DNA from: Prorocentrum cordatum
Taxonomy: Eukaryota > Sar > Dinophyceae > Prorocentrales > Prorocentraceae
NCBI GenBank assembly: GCA_963575745.1
Contig: CAUYUJ010008048.1
Coordinates: 7,501 to 42,659, forward strand
Length of the DNA stretch: 35,159 nucleotides
Reading direction: 5' to 3'
In this document: positions 1-9,307 of the stretch, piece after piece
Layout: every line of letters begins with the position of its first letter
Numbering within the stretch: the first letter of the stretch is position 1
Made by a program: the position numbers and the translations under genes
Notes under the pieces: model-generated
What the model was told of the DNA's origin: nothing
Seen by the model: only the letters and a program-made list of their open reading frames with translations
Database searches by the model: none

Positions 1-500
1 TTTGTGAGGATGTCTCAAGCGAGGGCCCGTTTGGGATTCGTCGGTTTGGATCCACCGGATCCACCGGATCTGTCCGGAAACGGCCGGAGGCCGCTCTGGG
101 CTCCTCTGGGCACCTCCCCCGGATCCAGGGCCGGATTCGTCGGCGGATCCACCGGATCCACCGGATCTGTCCGGAAACGGTGCCGGAGGCCGCTCTGGGC
201 TCCTCTGGGCACCTCCCCCGGGGCCGGTTTTGTGAGGATGTCTCAGCGAGGGCGCCGGTTTGGGATTCGTCGGCGGATCCATCGGATCCACCGGATCCAC
301 CGGATCCACCGGATCTGTCCGGAAACGGTGCCGGAGGCCGCTCTGGACTCCTCTGGGCACCTCCCCTGGGGCCGGTTTTGTGAGGATGTCTCAAGCGAGG
401 GCGCCGGTTTGGGATTCGTCGGCGGATCCACCGGATCCACCGGATCCACCGGATCTGTCCGGAAACGGTGCCGGAGGCCGCTCTCTGCCCCTGTGCTCCC
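1..500. repeat. GGATCC-rich tandem repeat array
   Basis: Imperfect tandem units of about 97-148 bases. The landmark CTGTCCGGAAACGG recurs near 70, 167, 315 and 455. Each is followed by a GC-rich segment (CCGCTCTGGGCTCCTCTGGG) and, in the longer units, by TTTTGTGAGGATGTCTCA. Units are joined by two to four copies of the 9-mer GGATCCACC, so copy number varies inside the units too. All six frames are open for long stretches because of the repeat, so no reading frame here is credible as a gene. Confidence 0.85.
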
Positions 501-546
501 CGCGCTGGGGGTGAGGATGACGGTAGTTCCACAGAAACTCCCTCAA

Positions 547-565
547 ATGATGATGGTGCTGCTGC

Positions 566-606
<41 letters not shown>

Positions 607-768
607 CTGTTGACTATGATGATGACTATGATGATGACTACGGTGATGCTTATGGTGATGGCGATTTTGACGGTGATGATGATGCTGATGGTGATGATGC
701 TGCTGCTGATGGTGATGCTGCAGATGATGCTGATGGTGATGGTGATGGCGGTGGCGGTGATGATGATC
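547..768. repeat. GAT/GTGATG triplet microsatellite
   Basis: A nearly pure GAT tract (about 558-606) grades into interrupted GATGGTGAT repeats. It gives poly-Asp or poly-Met in translation, depending on frame. I read it as a microsatellite, not as a coding acidic tail, because it continues into GC-rich repeats with no clear gene on either side. Confidence 0.85.
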
Positions 769-978
769 TGTTCCCCCTCGAGGGCGCCGAGGCCGCCCCG
801 CCCGCGGCGCGGCAGGCCGCCGCTGCGCGGGCCACCCTCGGCCTCGGCCTCACCCGCCGCGGCCGCGGGCGCCGGCCGCGGCGGGCCGAGGCCGCCCCGC
901 CCGTGGAGCCGCGGGGCGGCCCCGCCCTCGGCGGCGGCGGCGGGCGCCAGCTCCCCGGGGCGCCGCGGGCGGCGGCGG

Positions 979-1028
979 GCCTCGGGCCACCTGCGCCCCG
1001 CGGCGAAGGCGCGTCGTCGTCCGCGTCG

Positions 1029-1123
<95 letters not shown>

Positions 1124-1202
1124 CGCGTTGTCGTCGTCGTCGTCGTCCGCGTCGTCGTCGTTGTGGTCGTCGTCGTCGTCGTCGTTGTCGTTGGCGTCGT
1201 CG

Positions 1203-1234
<32 letters not shown>

Positions 1235-1427
1235 TCGGGCCACCTGCGCCCCGTGGCGTAGGCGGGTCGTCGTCGTCGTCTTCGTCGTCGTCTTCGTCGT
1301 CGTCCGTGTCGTCGTCGTCGTTGTCGTTGGCGTCGTCGTCGTTGGCATCGTCGTCGTCTGGGGCCACCTGCGCTCCGCGGCGAAGGCGCGTCGTCGTCCG
1401 AGTCGTCGTCGTCGTCGTCGGCGTCGT
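979..1427. repeat. CGT triplet tracts with a recurring 35-bp GC-rich cassette
   Basis: Long GTC/CGT tracts are separated by three copies of a roughly 35-base cassette, starting near 979, 1236 and 1361. Each begins GGCCACCTGCGC and ends GGCGCGTCGTCGTC or close to it, and each runs straight into a new CGT tract. On the minus strand cassette plus tract reads as Arg-rich then poly-Asp. The same order in all three copies points to higher-order duplication. Coding is not supported. Confidence 0.8.
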
Positions 1428-2237
1428 GGGCCGCCTTCCCCGCGGCGGCGCGCGGGGGCGCGAGAAGCGGGGCGCGGCGGGCCGTGCGCCCGCGCGGCGC
1501 TGCATGGCCCCGGAGGGCGCGCGCGCGGCGCTCTCTGGCGGAGGTAGGAGGAGGCTTTCAGGTCGGGCGTGTCGTGCTACAGGCGGATTTTTGGGCGATA
1601 GATATGAAGACAATGCAACAATGACCGACCAACATTCTAAAACAAAAGATCGGGAACAAATCAGCCCCAGACCATGTCTTGACTACTTTTGAACATTCCT
1701 CCTGTGGAGGGGCATGCCCGACTCAGTGCTGCTATGCTGCTTCGGGCCCATCTGTTCGCGGGCAAGCTGCGGGGGGCCCGCCCCGGAGCTGCGCCGGGGG
1801 GGCGGCTGCGCGTCCGCCGTAGCTCCATCCCCATCGCCTTTCGTCCCCTCCTCGTCGTCCTCGTCGTCGTTGTTTTCCACCTGCGAACGTTTATATACTC
1901 GGGGGGTGAACGAAAAGGAAGCGGTTGGCTCGCCAAGGACATTGGGACCGCAATGAGGTTGCGCACCGTGGCTACAGGCAGGAACTGCGCCGTCAACTAG
2001 ACAAATTTGTGCGGGCTCCTCGTTCTCGTCGCCACTGGGTTCCGCTGCGATGGTGAACAACAAACGCGGCCAAGCTTCGACGCGCACCTGTGCAAGGAGC
2101 GGCGCGCCAGCGGAGCACCACGGTGAAGGCATTGGATGAGGAACCCTTGGATAAGGAATCCAGGGTGTCGTAGCCGGTGGAACTCCCATCGAAGCTTGGC
2201 CATGGATATCACCGCCGCCCTCATCAGATATTGACTA
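1428..2237. other. no gene seen
   Basis: A GC-rich stretch to about 1560 is followed by mixed-composition sequence with a short TCGTCC tract near 1850-1870. Short open frames exist on both strands but none has recognisable motifs or a coding-like composition. Confidence 0.5.
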
Positions 2238-2393
2238 CCTACCAGACCACCCCAACCCAACCCGAAGGCCCGAATTTCGGGTTGGGGGGGGTAAGGGTTC
2301 CACGTGTGTTTTTTCGATGTTTCCCGGACCCCCCCCCACTGGAAATCGAGGATAAATTTGGGCCTTCGGGTTGGGTTGGGGTGGTTTGGTGGG
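2238..2393. mobile_element. 156-bp element with 40-bp terminal inverted repeats (MITE-like)
   Basis: The left arm (2238-2277) and right arm (2354-2393) are reverse complements over 40 bases with 3 mismatches. The core of each arm is ACCACCCCAACCCAACCC. The 76-base middle has no coding capacity. Length, long terminal inverted repeats and lack of a gene fit a miniature inverted-repeat transposable element, or a hairpin-forming relic of one. I saw no clear target-site duplication. Confidence 0.65.
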
Positions 2394-2597
2394 TGGTGAA
2401 ATATATAAAAGGAACCCTCCAGGGTCTGCAGCCTCCCTGGGCGCACTCGTTCACCAGCGCCCTCGCCGTATTGAAGAGCGCTGGTGCAGCAGCGGCGTCC
2501 GGCGACGAGCGCCGCAGTGGCTGGCCCCAACAGGACGGCAAGCCGCTGCCGCCCATCGCGGAAAAGGTGACCGTGCACAGCTCGTGCCAACGAGATA

Positions 2598-2759
2598 GTT
2601 GAAGGGGCCCCAGGACACACAAATAAATACACACAAATAAAAGGATTCCCCATATTTTCTTATATTTTCTGGGTTTCTGTCTTCCCCCCCACTTCCCATA
2701 TTTTCCCATATTTTCCTGGGAATGGACGATTAATTGTGTCTGTGTGTTTTTTTCCCTCC
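2598..2759. repeat. dispersed repeat, copy 1
   Basis: This segment runs from TGAAGGGGC through GACACACA, an A/T-rich interior and CACTTCCCATATT to GTGTCTGTGTGT and a CCCTCC end. The same order of blocks is found at 30191-30327, in the same orientation and about 27.6 kb away. Copy 1 is longer because of extra TATTTTC units. It could be an old transposon or intron-borne element. No gene is encoded. Confidence 0.65.
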
Positions 2760-4765
2760 TGAATAGTGCTGGTGCCGGGTGAGGCCAGAGCCACTGACAG
2801 GCTGCCCAGCGGTAGGCCGCCTCATGAAATCTCCGGAAGTCTCCTGGGGAGAAAAAAAAAACGCGTTCCGAAGCGCGTGGAACGGTTGTCGGAGACGCTT
2901 GCCGGAACGCTGAGAAGCATGCGTGGGGAGCTCTCAAGCTAGAGACGGGGAGTTTCGAAGGAACCCCGTCGGATTAATAACAAAAGCCGTTGGGGACACC
3001 ATGCGGCCCTGCGCTGCGGATCCAGTTCGCATTCGCTGGGCAGCGCTTTCCTCTGCGGTTCGGCCCGTGCTGCTGCGTGGTAAGTAAAAGGTCTCTAGGA
3101 CTGTGGCACACATGCAGAAACGGGGCGCATGCCCAAACAGGGACGCAACTCTGTGAAACCCTCCAAGGGGCGTCGGATGCGGAAGCGGTTGTGCGGGAAG
3201 CTTGCGACGGCTCATCCTGGCCCTGGAACCTTTGGTATGCAATGCTTGCCGGGTATGGGGCGCCCCCCCAATGGAATCCACACCGCGGGCGCGCAATTGT
3301 CGCTGCGTTCGTCTTATCCCCACATCCAAAAGATGGGTGGACTCTAAATCGGCCCGAAACGAATCCCCAAACCGCCCCTGGGGCCCAAAACATAACTTGT
3401 TCGAGCTGCGTCCAACCGCGGCGACGAAGAGGGCCCCCGGAGGCCAAGGATTTCCCAACCTCGATCGTCGAGGCTCGCACCTCAACGTGGACCCGCTGTA
3501 CGGGCACCCCTGCGAGTCTCAGCATATGCCACCCCGCAAGGTCACCGTTTTCGAAGCATTAAGGAAGCGGCTCCTGAGGGGAACTCGTGGAACCCACGGA
3601 TTCCCCCGCAGGCCTCAAGACCAGATTTTCATCCTGAACCGTTCTTTCAAAACTCCCAGGGCCCAATGAAACGCCCCGGGAGCCCGATGACGCCATAGGA
3701 TTTTCGCATCCTGCATGCAGGGGGCGTTTCGTCCCGCTCCCGCCGCCCCCCGCCGCCTCCCTCATTGCCCCGCACCCCTCTGGTTTTGTATGTGTCGTCC
3801 GTTGCCTCCTCCACCCGCGCGAACGCCCGCTCATTCTTGTCTGAGGTGGTTTCGGCGCCAAGGCAACAGTGTAACAAAACAGAGCAACGCACCGAACAAG
3901 CTCGGGGCAACGCTAGCCGACCTGGGATAGGCGAGCCTACGCTTGCAACCGTGGTACGGGGGAAATTGGCAGCGACGCGGAGCGAGCGCCACGGTGGCCC
4001 ATGCGGCCGAGAGCATCAGCAGCGCGCGTAGACACCGAGGAGGAAGTACATTAGAGATGCACGACGCCCAGACCAAACATGGCGAACGTCGCCGCGACAT
4101 TCCTGCTTGCGTTTACCACGCAACTTCAGACACGAAGGCGGGCTGAGGACGGCGGGGGGAGGGCGGGGAGGGCGCTGCCAAACGACAAAAAACGAGGACA
4201 CGAGGCCTCGCGGGGGGTGAGTCAACAGGGGGACGGGGAACTGAAGGGGCACCAGGAAGATGGGAGGCAGGAAAGGAAAGCTGACAAAATTCGGATCGAG
4301 AAGAGAAGTGGGGAAACAACTCTACATAACTCAATCGGATCTGCGGCCCGCGCCCGACCCTGCCCTCGCTCCTACGACGCGAGAATTGGCTTCGGTGGGC
4401 CTCGGGCGGGTCGCTCCCAGAAATTCCCCTCGCCGCGGTTCTCCGCCCGGAGCAGTGCTGAAACCTGGGCCGAACCTCGCCGCCCGCGCGAAAACTGCGC
4501 CGCGATCCGCCCCTGCCGGGCAAAACGCAACATCGGAAGATCTCATATCCAAGAAGTTCCAGCGCGATGACGCACTGCTGGGGGGCGCCCGACTTCGATG
4601 CGACACGATTTCCGGCACTTGGACAGCATCGCATTGATAGCGCGAGGCTGGCACGACATGTGGGTTTGGGACATTGAACGCGCTGCTTCCGCAAGCCTTA
4701 CAATGGATGATTTCAACAAGCAACAATAACAATCAACAGTCTGTGATATGATTTACTGTTGTTGG
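2760..4765. other. no gene seen
   Basis: Mixed-composition, GC-leaning sequence. Short open frames overlap on both strands, but I could not recognise a domain, coding-like composition or credible splice pattern in any of them. Confidence 0.45.
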
Positions 4766-5386
4766 TCAGAGGCGAGAGGTCCTAGAGCGCGGCGCCCCAC
4801 GAGGCGAGCTGGCAGAACCCGTCGACCGATCCCAGTCGTGTCTTCGGTGGCGCTCGATGGCGCCCGGCCTGCCTCGCGTCGATGGCGGGCGCGATCCTGG
4901 CTGGGTCTTTTGTCTTGACAGAACGAGAAGGCCCCGACCTTGGCCGCGAGCTCTCAACGGAAGCTGATGCGGTTCGCCCATCAAAGCCGTTCGATGAGGG
5001 CCAGGGGCCCATCGCGATCCGAGCCGACGTCGGGCCCCGTGGGGCCGCGGAAAGATTCGCGCGGCCTGGAGCTCCAGCATCTGCTCCGCGCCCCGCTTGA
5101 TGAAATGCGCGCAGTGCCTGATGGGGCCCGCTGCGTCGGGGGGGCGGAGCGACTTCGCGTTCTTCAACGTGGCGCCCGCGCGGGTGATTTTGGGCTTATC
5201 GATGTCGTGCTTGGCCGGTTTCTGCGGCCCCCGTGAGCGCAAGCCCCTGGGCGCTGCGAGCTCCAGGAGGGCTCGACTCTCGCCCGGGCCACCGGGTCTC
5301 GCGGCGGAGGGCGGCGCGCTCTGACGCGCCGAGCAACGCGCTGCAGGACGTCGCATTGCGCGGGGGTCGCCCTCTCGCCCCCGCAT
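4766..5386 (-). pseudogene. possible coding remnant, unrecognised
   Basis: A minus-strand open frame of about 206 codons. Its central part, about 5050-5220, looks protein-like rather than repeat-derived: Lys-rich stretches such as KHDIDKPKITRAG and HFIKRGAEQMLEL. Both ends become Arg/Pro-rich and composition-driven. No family was recognised. It may be one exon of a lost gene or a chance frame. There is no leader relic or splice pair next to it as in the core genes. Confidence 0.25.
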
Positions 5387-5768
5387 CTCCTCGCACTTGA
5401 GACACTCGAGAAAGTAGTAGTTGCGAGAGCGAGCTTAGGGGGCCTAACATTGTCGCACTCCCGCCGATGCCGGCGGCGCCGCTCGAGCCGACGCCGCCGA
5501 ACATGTCGGGGGGCGCCAGGAGAGGCGGGCGCTGCTGAAGGTGGCGGCAGCAGCGGGAAGGGCCCTCCGCGACGTCGCTGCGAGCGAAGACGCCGCCGCG
5601 CGCCGGCGCCTCCGCGGTCCAAGCTCGCGGCGGGGGTGGCCGCGATTGCCGGCGGTGCCCTGGTAGTGAATTTCTCCCAACACCCTGGCGGGGGCCCTGG
5701 TTGCCCCTGGGCGAGGATGAGGTAGCATGTTGCAGAACACGCAAGACCAGGCTCATTCGAGGATACGA

Positions 5769-6165
5769 AGGATGAAGAGGAGGAGGAGGAGGAGGAGGAG
5801 GAGGAGAGAGGAGGAGGAGGAGGAGGAGGAGGGAGAACGAGGAGCAGGAGACGGAGGAAGGAAAAGGATGAGGAGGAGGAGGAGGAGAAGGGGGGAGAAG
5901 GAGGACGAGTAGGAAAAGGGCGGAGACGGAGGAGGAGAGGAGGAGGAGGAAGAAGAGGAGGAGGAGAAGGAGAAGGAGGAGGGGGAGGGAGGCGGAGGAA
6001 GAGGGTTTCCTCCTCCTCATCCTCCTCCTCCCTCGTCGCCGTTCTCCTCCTCCTCCTCCTCCTCCTCCTCCTCCTGCCGCCTCGTCCTCCTCCTGTCCCT
6101 CATCTTCTTCCTCCTCCTCCTCCTCCTCCTCCGCCTCCGACCTCTCTTCCCCTCCCTCACCTCTT
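5769..6165. repeat. GGA tract followed head-on by TCC tract (large imperfect palindrome)
   Basis: 5769-6005 is almost pure purine, built from AGG/GGAGAA units. From 6006 to 6165 the strand switches abruptly to almost pure pyrimidine, built from CCT units. The two halves are complementary, so the region can fold as one long hairpin, and each half could also form a triplex. Long Glu/Arg or Ser/Leu frames over it are artefacts. Confidence 0.8.
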
Positions 6166-6763
6166 CCTCCCGCGCACGGGGCGGGTCGGGGCCGCCGGGT
6201 GGGCCTCCGAGGCGGGGGCGGCCGCCGCGCGCGCAGCCCACCCTTGCCCTTCTTTGTTCCTCGATGCTCGGATCCCAGACCAAAAGGAGGAGGGGGTAGT
6301 ACCCCCTCGGTGCCAAGGGCAAGGAGAGGAAGGATGGAAGCACGGCTGAGGAGCAGGAGGAAAAGGAGAGACCCGACAGCAGAAGAGAGGAAAAGGGAGC
6401 AGGAAGCTGCCTTGGGGCCCTGGGACTGGGACCACTACCGAGCGCGGGAGGAGGAGAAGGAGGAGGGCGACAGCAGACGGACAGACAGGGACCGAGAAAG
6501 GAGCAGGCAACAGCAGACGCACAGGCGACGAGGCGAGAAGGGGGTGAAAGTGAGGGGCACCACCGGAAACTCGAAAAAGAAAACCTAAAATCATGAATCG
6601 AAAATCCGCGTTTGGAATAGGATGGTCTTGAAGAGTACGACGGCAATGATGAGACATAGACATAGATGACGAGACGAGAAAGGTAAGGACGACTAGACGG
6701 ATGCTCAGAGGGCAGGGGGCTGAACAGTTCGCTGAGCCGCTGAGCCGCTGAACGGTTGAACGG

Positions 6764-7032
6764 CAGGAGGAGGAGGAGGAGGAAAGGAGAAGGAGGCTCC
6801 TTGAAGGAGGAGGCGAGGAAGAGGAGGAGGAAAAGGGCCAGAGCATCCCTAGCAGACGCCAGGCCGCCAGGCCCCAGGCTCAAGAGCGTGCGTGCGTCCG
6901 CGCAGAAAGCATTGACTGTCCTCTTATTTCCTTCCTCTCTTCCTCCGCCTCCTCCTCTCCTCCTCCCCTTGACTATTCTTCTCCTCCTCCTCCTCCTCCT
7001 CCTCCTCCTCCTCCTCCTCCTCCTCTCCTCCC
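6764..7032. repeat. second GGA / TCC opposed pair
   Basis: A purine GGA tract (about 6764-6835) and a pyrimidine TCC tract (about 6913-7032) flank some 80 bases of mixed sequence. This repeats the opposed-tract arrangement of 5769-6165. The TCC tract begins about 18 bases beyond the stop codon of the methyltransferase-like gene, so it lies in that gene's 3' flank. Confidence 0.7.
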
Positions 7033-7049
7033 ACTCCTCCACAAGCCAT

Positions 7050-8546
7050 CTAGCCCCTGGCCTTGCACTGGCCAAGGCAGTAGATGAGGTACGAGCCTAG
7101 AGCATGAGAGCACATCGCATTGCCGATCAGCGGGCGAAGCGCAACTAAAGGCATAGACTCTGCAATACCTGCCCAGTAGCAAGGGAACGCATCTGAACCA
7201 CTCGGCGGGCTAAAACAGTTGTCGCCCATCATTGCGAGCAACTCCTTCGCAGTGAAAGGAATGATAACACCATCTTCTGTGATCGTCACCATCCAAGCAT
7301 TGCGAGTCGTGATCGCTGGCATTACTGGCCCCGGTGGCGCGCACTTCACGTCCTGAAGGAGGTCAGCTACGAAACAGCCGTCAAGCCCGCAGAACGCATC
7401 GATCACAGTCATGTAGCGATCGAAACGCTCTCTCATGAATGGGCTAAGGTTGTCGCTGATGCTGATGTTGACGCGACTGTCGCCGAAATGCACGCATCCA
7501 CGGGACAGCAGGGAGCGGACGTACTCTTGGCGAGTAGCATCGTCATCCATGAAGAAAGCTGTCGGTTGCAAAACTCTTTGTTTTTTGAACACACCTCGGT
7601 AATCTTTGAAAGAACCATGGAACTCGAAGAGGGTCTTGCGCCAACCGAATGTGTAGCGACGCGGTCGGCGCATTGGCACCGACAGTTCCTCCGCACATAT
7701 ATTGCCTGTGATCCCGTCCATCTCCAGGTACTTGATCAAATCCGTGTGGAGCGATTCTGGGGCCCCATCGGTGATCTCTAAGATTATGAAGTCGGGGTCC
7801 AGGTCTTTTACCTCATGCTTGAACCACAGGAAATCCTCCATGCGCGTGCCACTGGATCCCTCACGAGCTCCTCTGATGCTGAAATCCTGGCAACTGTGGC
7901 CTGCAACTGCAAGAACAAGCTTCCCTGTGCGGTCATGGCGAATGGGGCAGGCTCCTCTGCCGCATGCGAAGCACTCGGCGGCGCCACTCTCCTTCAAGAG
8001 CTCTCCCTTGAACGATTCGAGGTAGCGGTCCATCTCTTCGAACGCTTGTAACCGAGCATCATGTCCAACGCAGTGCAACAGCCTCCTCACATGGTCGACA
8101 TGGACATCGCGAAAGCGAGATTGGATGCTGCCAAACACGTGCTTGAAGATCCTCTCCGGGCCATCTTTCATATTGCTAAGCACGGTGCGCGCCGTTGGTT
8201 CGGAGTCGCACGCACTGTAAGCTGTGATAGCGTCAGGACTCGACGTGATGCCCTTCATCTGTAGAGCCCTGCTCAGATGCCTTGCAACTGTACCATCCGT
8301 TCCCTTGCCCGAGTAGTAGCTATGCAAGACCAGCGGACGAGGGTTCAGCAGCTCCGTCAACCTCCCGGCAGCACACTCATCTGCTGCGGTGACGTCATCG
8401 ATGGCTTGCATGGGCCACTCCGCGTAGTCTTTTGTGGTGCGGAAGCCCTCGGACAGGAACAGGCTGGCCTCGGCAACATCGATCGACCCTGTTCTGAATC
8501 GCTTGCTATCTGGAGCGTTAGATGGGCGCCTCACTAATGAACGCAT
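7050..8546 (-). CDS. divergent C5 cytosine-methyltransferase-like protein
   Basis: Intronless, 498 aa from the first ATG at 8546. Motifs resembling C5-methyltransferases occur in the canonical order (ATG numbering): SAM-binding motif I near 73-84 (SYYSGKGTD), a motif II-like stretch near 108-123, catalytic motif IV near 216-225 as GHSCQDFSIRG with Cys219 in place of the usual PCQ loop, motif VI near 254-260 as ILEITDG with the Glu kept but ENV lost, motif VIII near 291-301 (RRPRRYTFG), motif IX near 431-440 (FTAKELLAMMG) and motif X near 473-489 (LIGNAMCSHALGSYL). A C-x2-C-x4-C-x3-H cluster (192-204) sits just before motif IV and may bind zinc. By family knowledge such proteins methylate cytosine C5 using S-adenosylmethionine, but the altered IV and VI motifs leave activity open. 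A spliced-leader relic at 8569-8593 and absence of introns suggest a retrogene. The open frame continues upstream to 8615, so the start is likely but not certain. Confidence 0.75.
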   Translation of the reverse strand: MRSLVRRPSNAPDSKRFRTGSIDVAEASLFLSEGFRTTKDYAEWPMQAIDDVTAADECAAGRLTELLNPRPLVLHSYYSGKGTDGTVARHLSRALQMKGITSSPDAITAYSACDSEPTARTVLSNMKDGPERIFKHVFGSIQSRFRDVHVDHVRRLLHCVGHDARLQAFEEMDRYLESFKGELLKESGAAECFACGRGACPIRHDRTGKLVLAVAGHSCQDFSIRGAREGSSGTRMEDFLWFKHEVKDLDPDFIILEITDGAPESLHTDLIKYLEMDGITGNICAEELSVPMRRPRRYTFGWRKTLFEFHGSFKDYRGVFKKQRVLQPTAFFMDDDATRQEYVRSLLSRGCVHFGDSRVNISISDNLSPFMRERFDRYMTVIDAFCGLDGCFVADLLQDVKCAPPGPVMPAITTRNAWMVTITEDGVIIPFTAKELLAMMGDNCFSPPSGSDAFPCYWAGIAESMPLVALRPLIGNAMCSHALGSYLIYCLGQCKARG

Positions 8547-8568
8547 TGCAAGTACACACTTGCTTGAA

Positions 8569-8593
8569 CGTTGAGCCAGAAAAATGGCTATGG
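8569..8593 (-). promoter_or_regulatory. relict spliced-leader sequence upstream of the methyltransferase gene
   Basis: On the minus strand this reads CC, A, then TAGCCATTTT, an extra TCT, then GGCTCAA. The dinoflagellate spliced leader core is TAGCCATTTTGGCTCAAG. Apart from the 3-base insert and one change near the 5' end it is the leader, placed 22 bases before the ATG. Such relics are known in dinoflagellates from reinserted trans-spliced mRNAs. Confidence 0.7.
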
Positions 8594-8616
8594 CAATGTT
8601 GACGATGATAATCACT

Positions 8617-9307
8617 CGGCCTGTACTTCCGAGCCTTCAGACTCTTACTCAGCCATCGCTCCTCAGCACCAGTAGATGCTGAGCTCACGTCCCTGGTGCC
8701 TTCAGGCGCATTCGAAGTGTGTGTTCAATCGGATCTGTCGGACCAGGTTTTCTCATTCGATGTGAAGTGTGCTACGTGTTCGTGCTTGTGATGTTTGTTT
8801 TTTGTTTGTGATGCTGCTTTGTTTGTGTTGTTTCGTGCTTGCGAAGCTGTTTCTTGTGATGTTTGTTTGGCATCAGGCGTTTACCCCTAATCTGTATTCC
8901 CAAGACGACCCACTAGACCCTTTTGAGTTTTATGAGTGCGATTTGGTTCGGGCTTGTTTTTGGACATCATGTCGTTTTGGGCCCCATGAGATCTCCATCG
9001 CCGTCGTCGTTGCCACTAGCACTGCACATGCTGAAGGCTGCTTGGGCTCCCCGGTCCCTCGCGCGAGAGCGAGGCGTTGCTCCCCGTGCCCATCTGGTGG
9101 GTTGGTGGAGCGCTCACACATCCCAGCAGTAAAAAACATGTGAATGGCAGAGGCAGTGGCTCGCAACATCGAGCACTGACCTCATCCCGCGACGCCATCA
9201 GATTGAAATTGACTGACGGCGCATGCGAATGAAACAAATAGGAGCCTGAGTTCATCGCAGAGTCTCTGATGCCGGGCAAACAAAAACAGCGTGATCAAGC
9301 GGGATGC
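8617..9307. other. spacer between two minus-strand genes
   Basis: About 690 bases with no convincing gene. 8781-8870 holds degenerate TGTTTGTGATG repeats. Short frames exist on both strands without recognisable content. It separates the stop codon of the three-exon gene from the leader relic of the methyltransferase gene. Confidence 0.5.

Noticed and set aside
4-1692. Plus-strand open frame of 562 codons at the window start
   Set aside because: It runs through a tandem repeat, a GAT tract and CGT tracts. All frames on both strands are open there, and the product is Met, Arg and Ser runs without any domain.
6877-6884. GGCTCAAG on the plus strand as a spliced-leader relic
   Set aside because: Only 8 bases match, the CATTTT part is absent, and no plus-strand gene follows.
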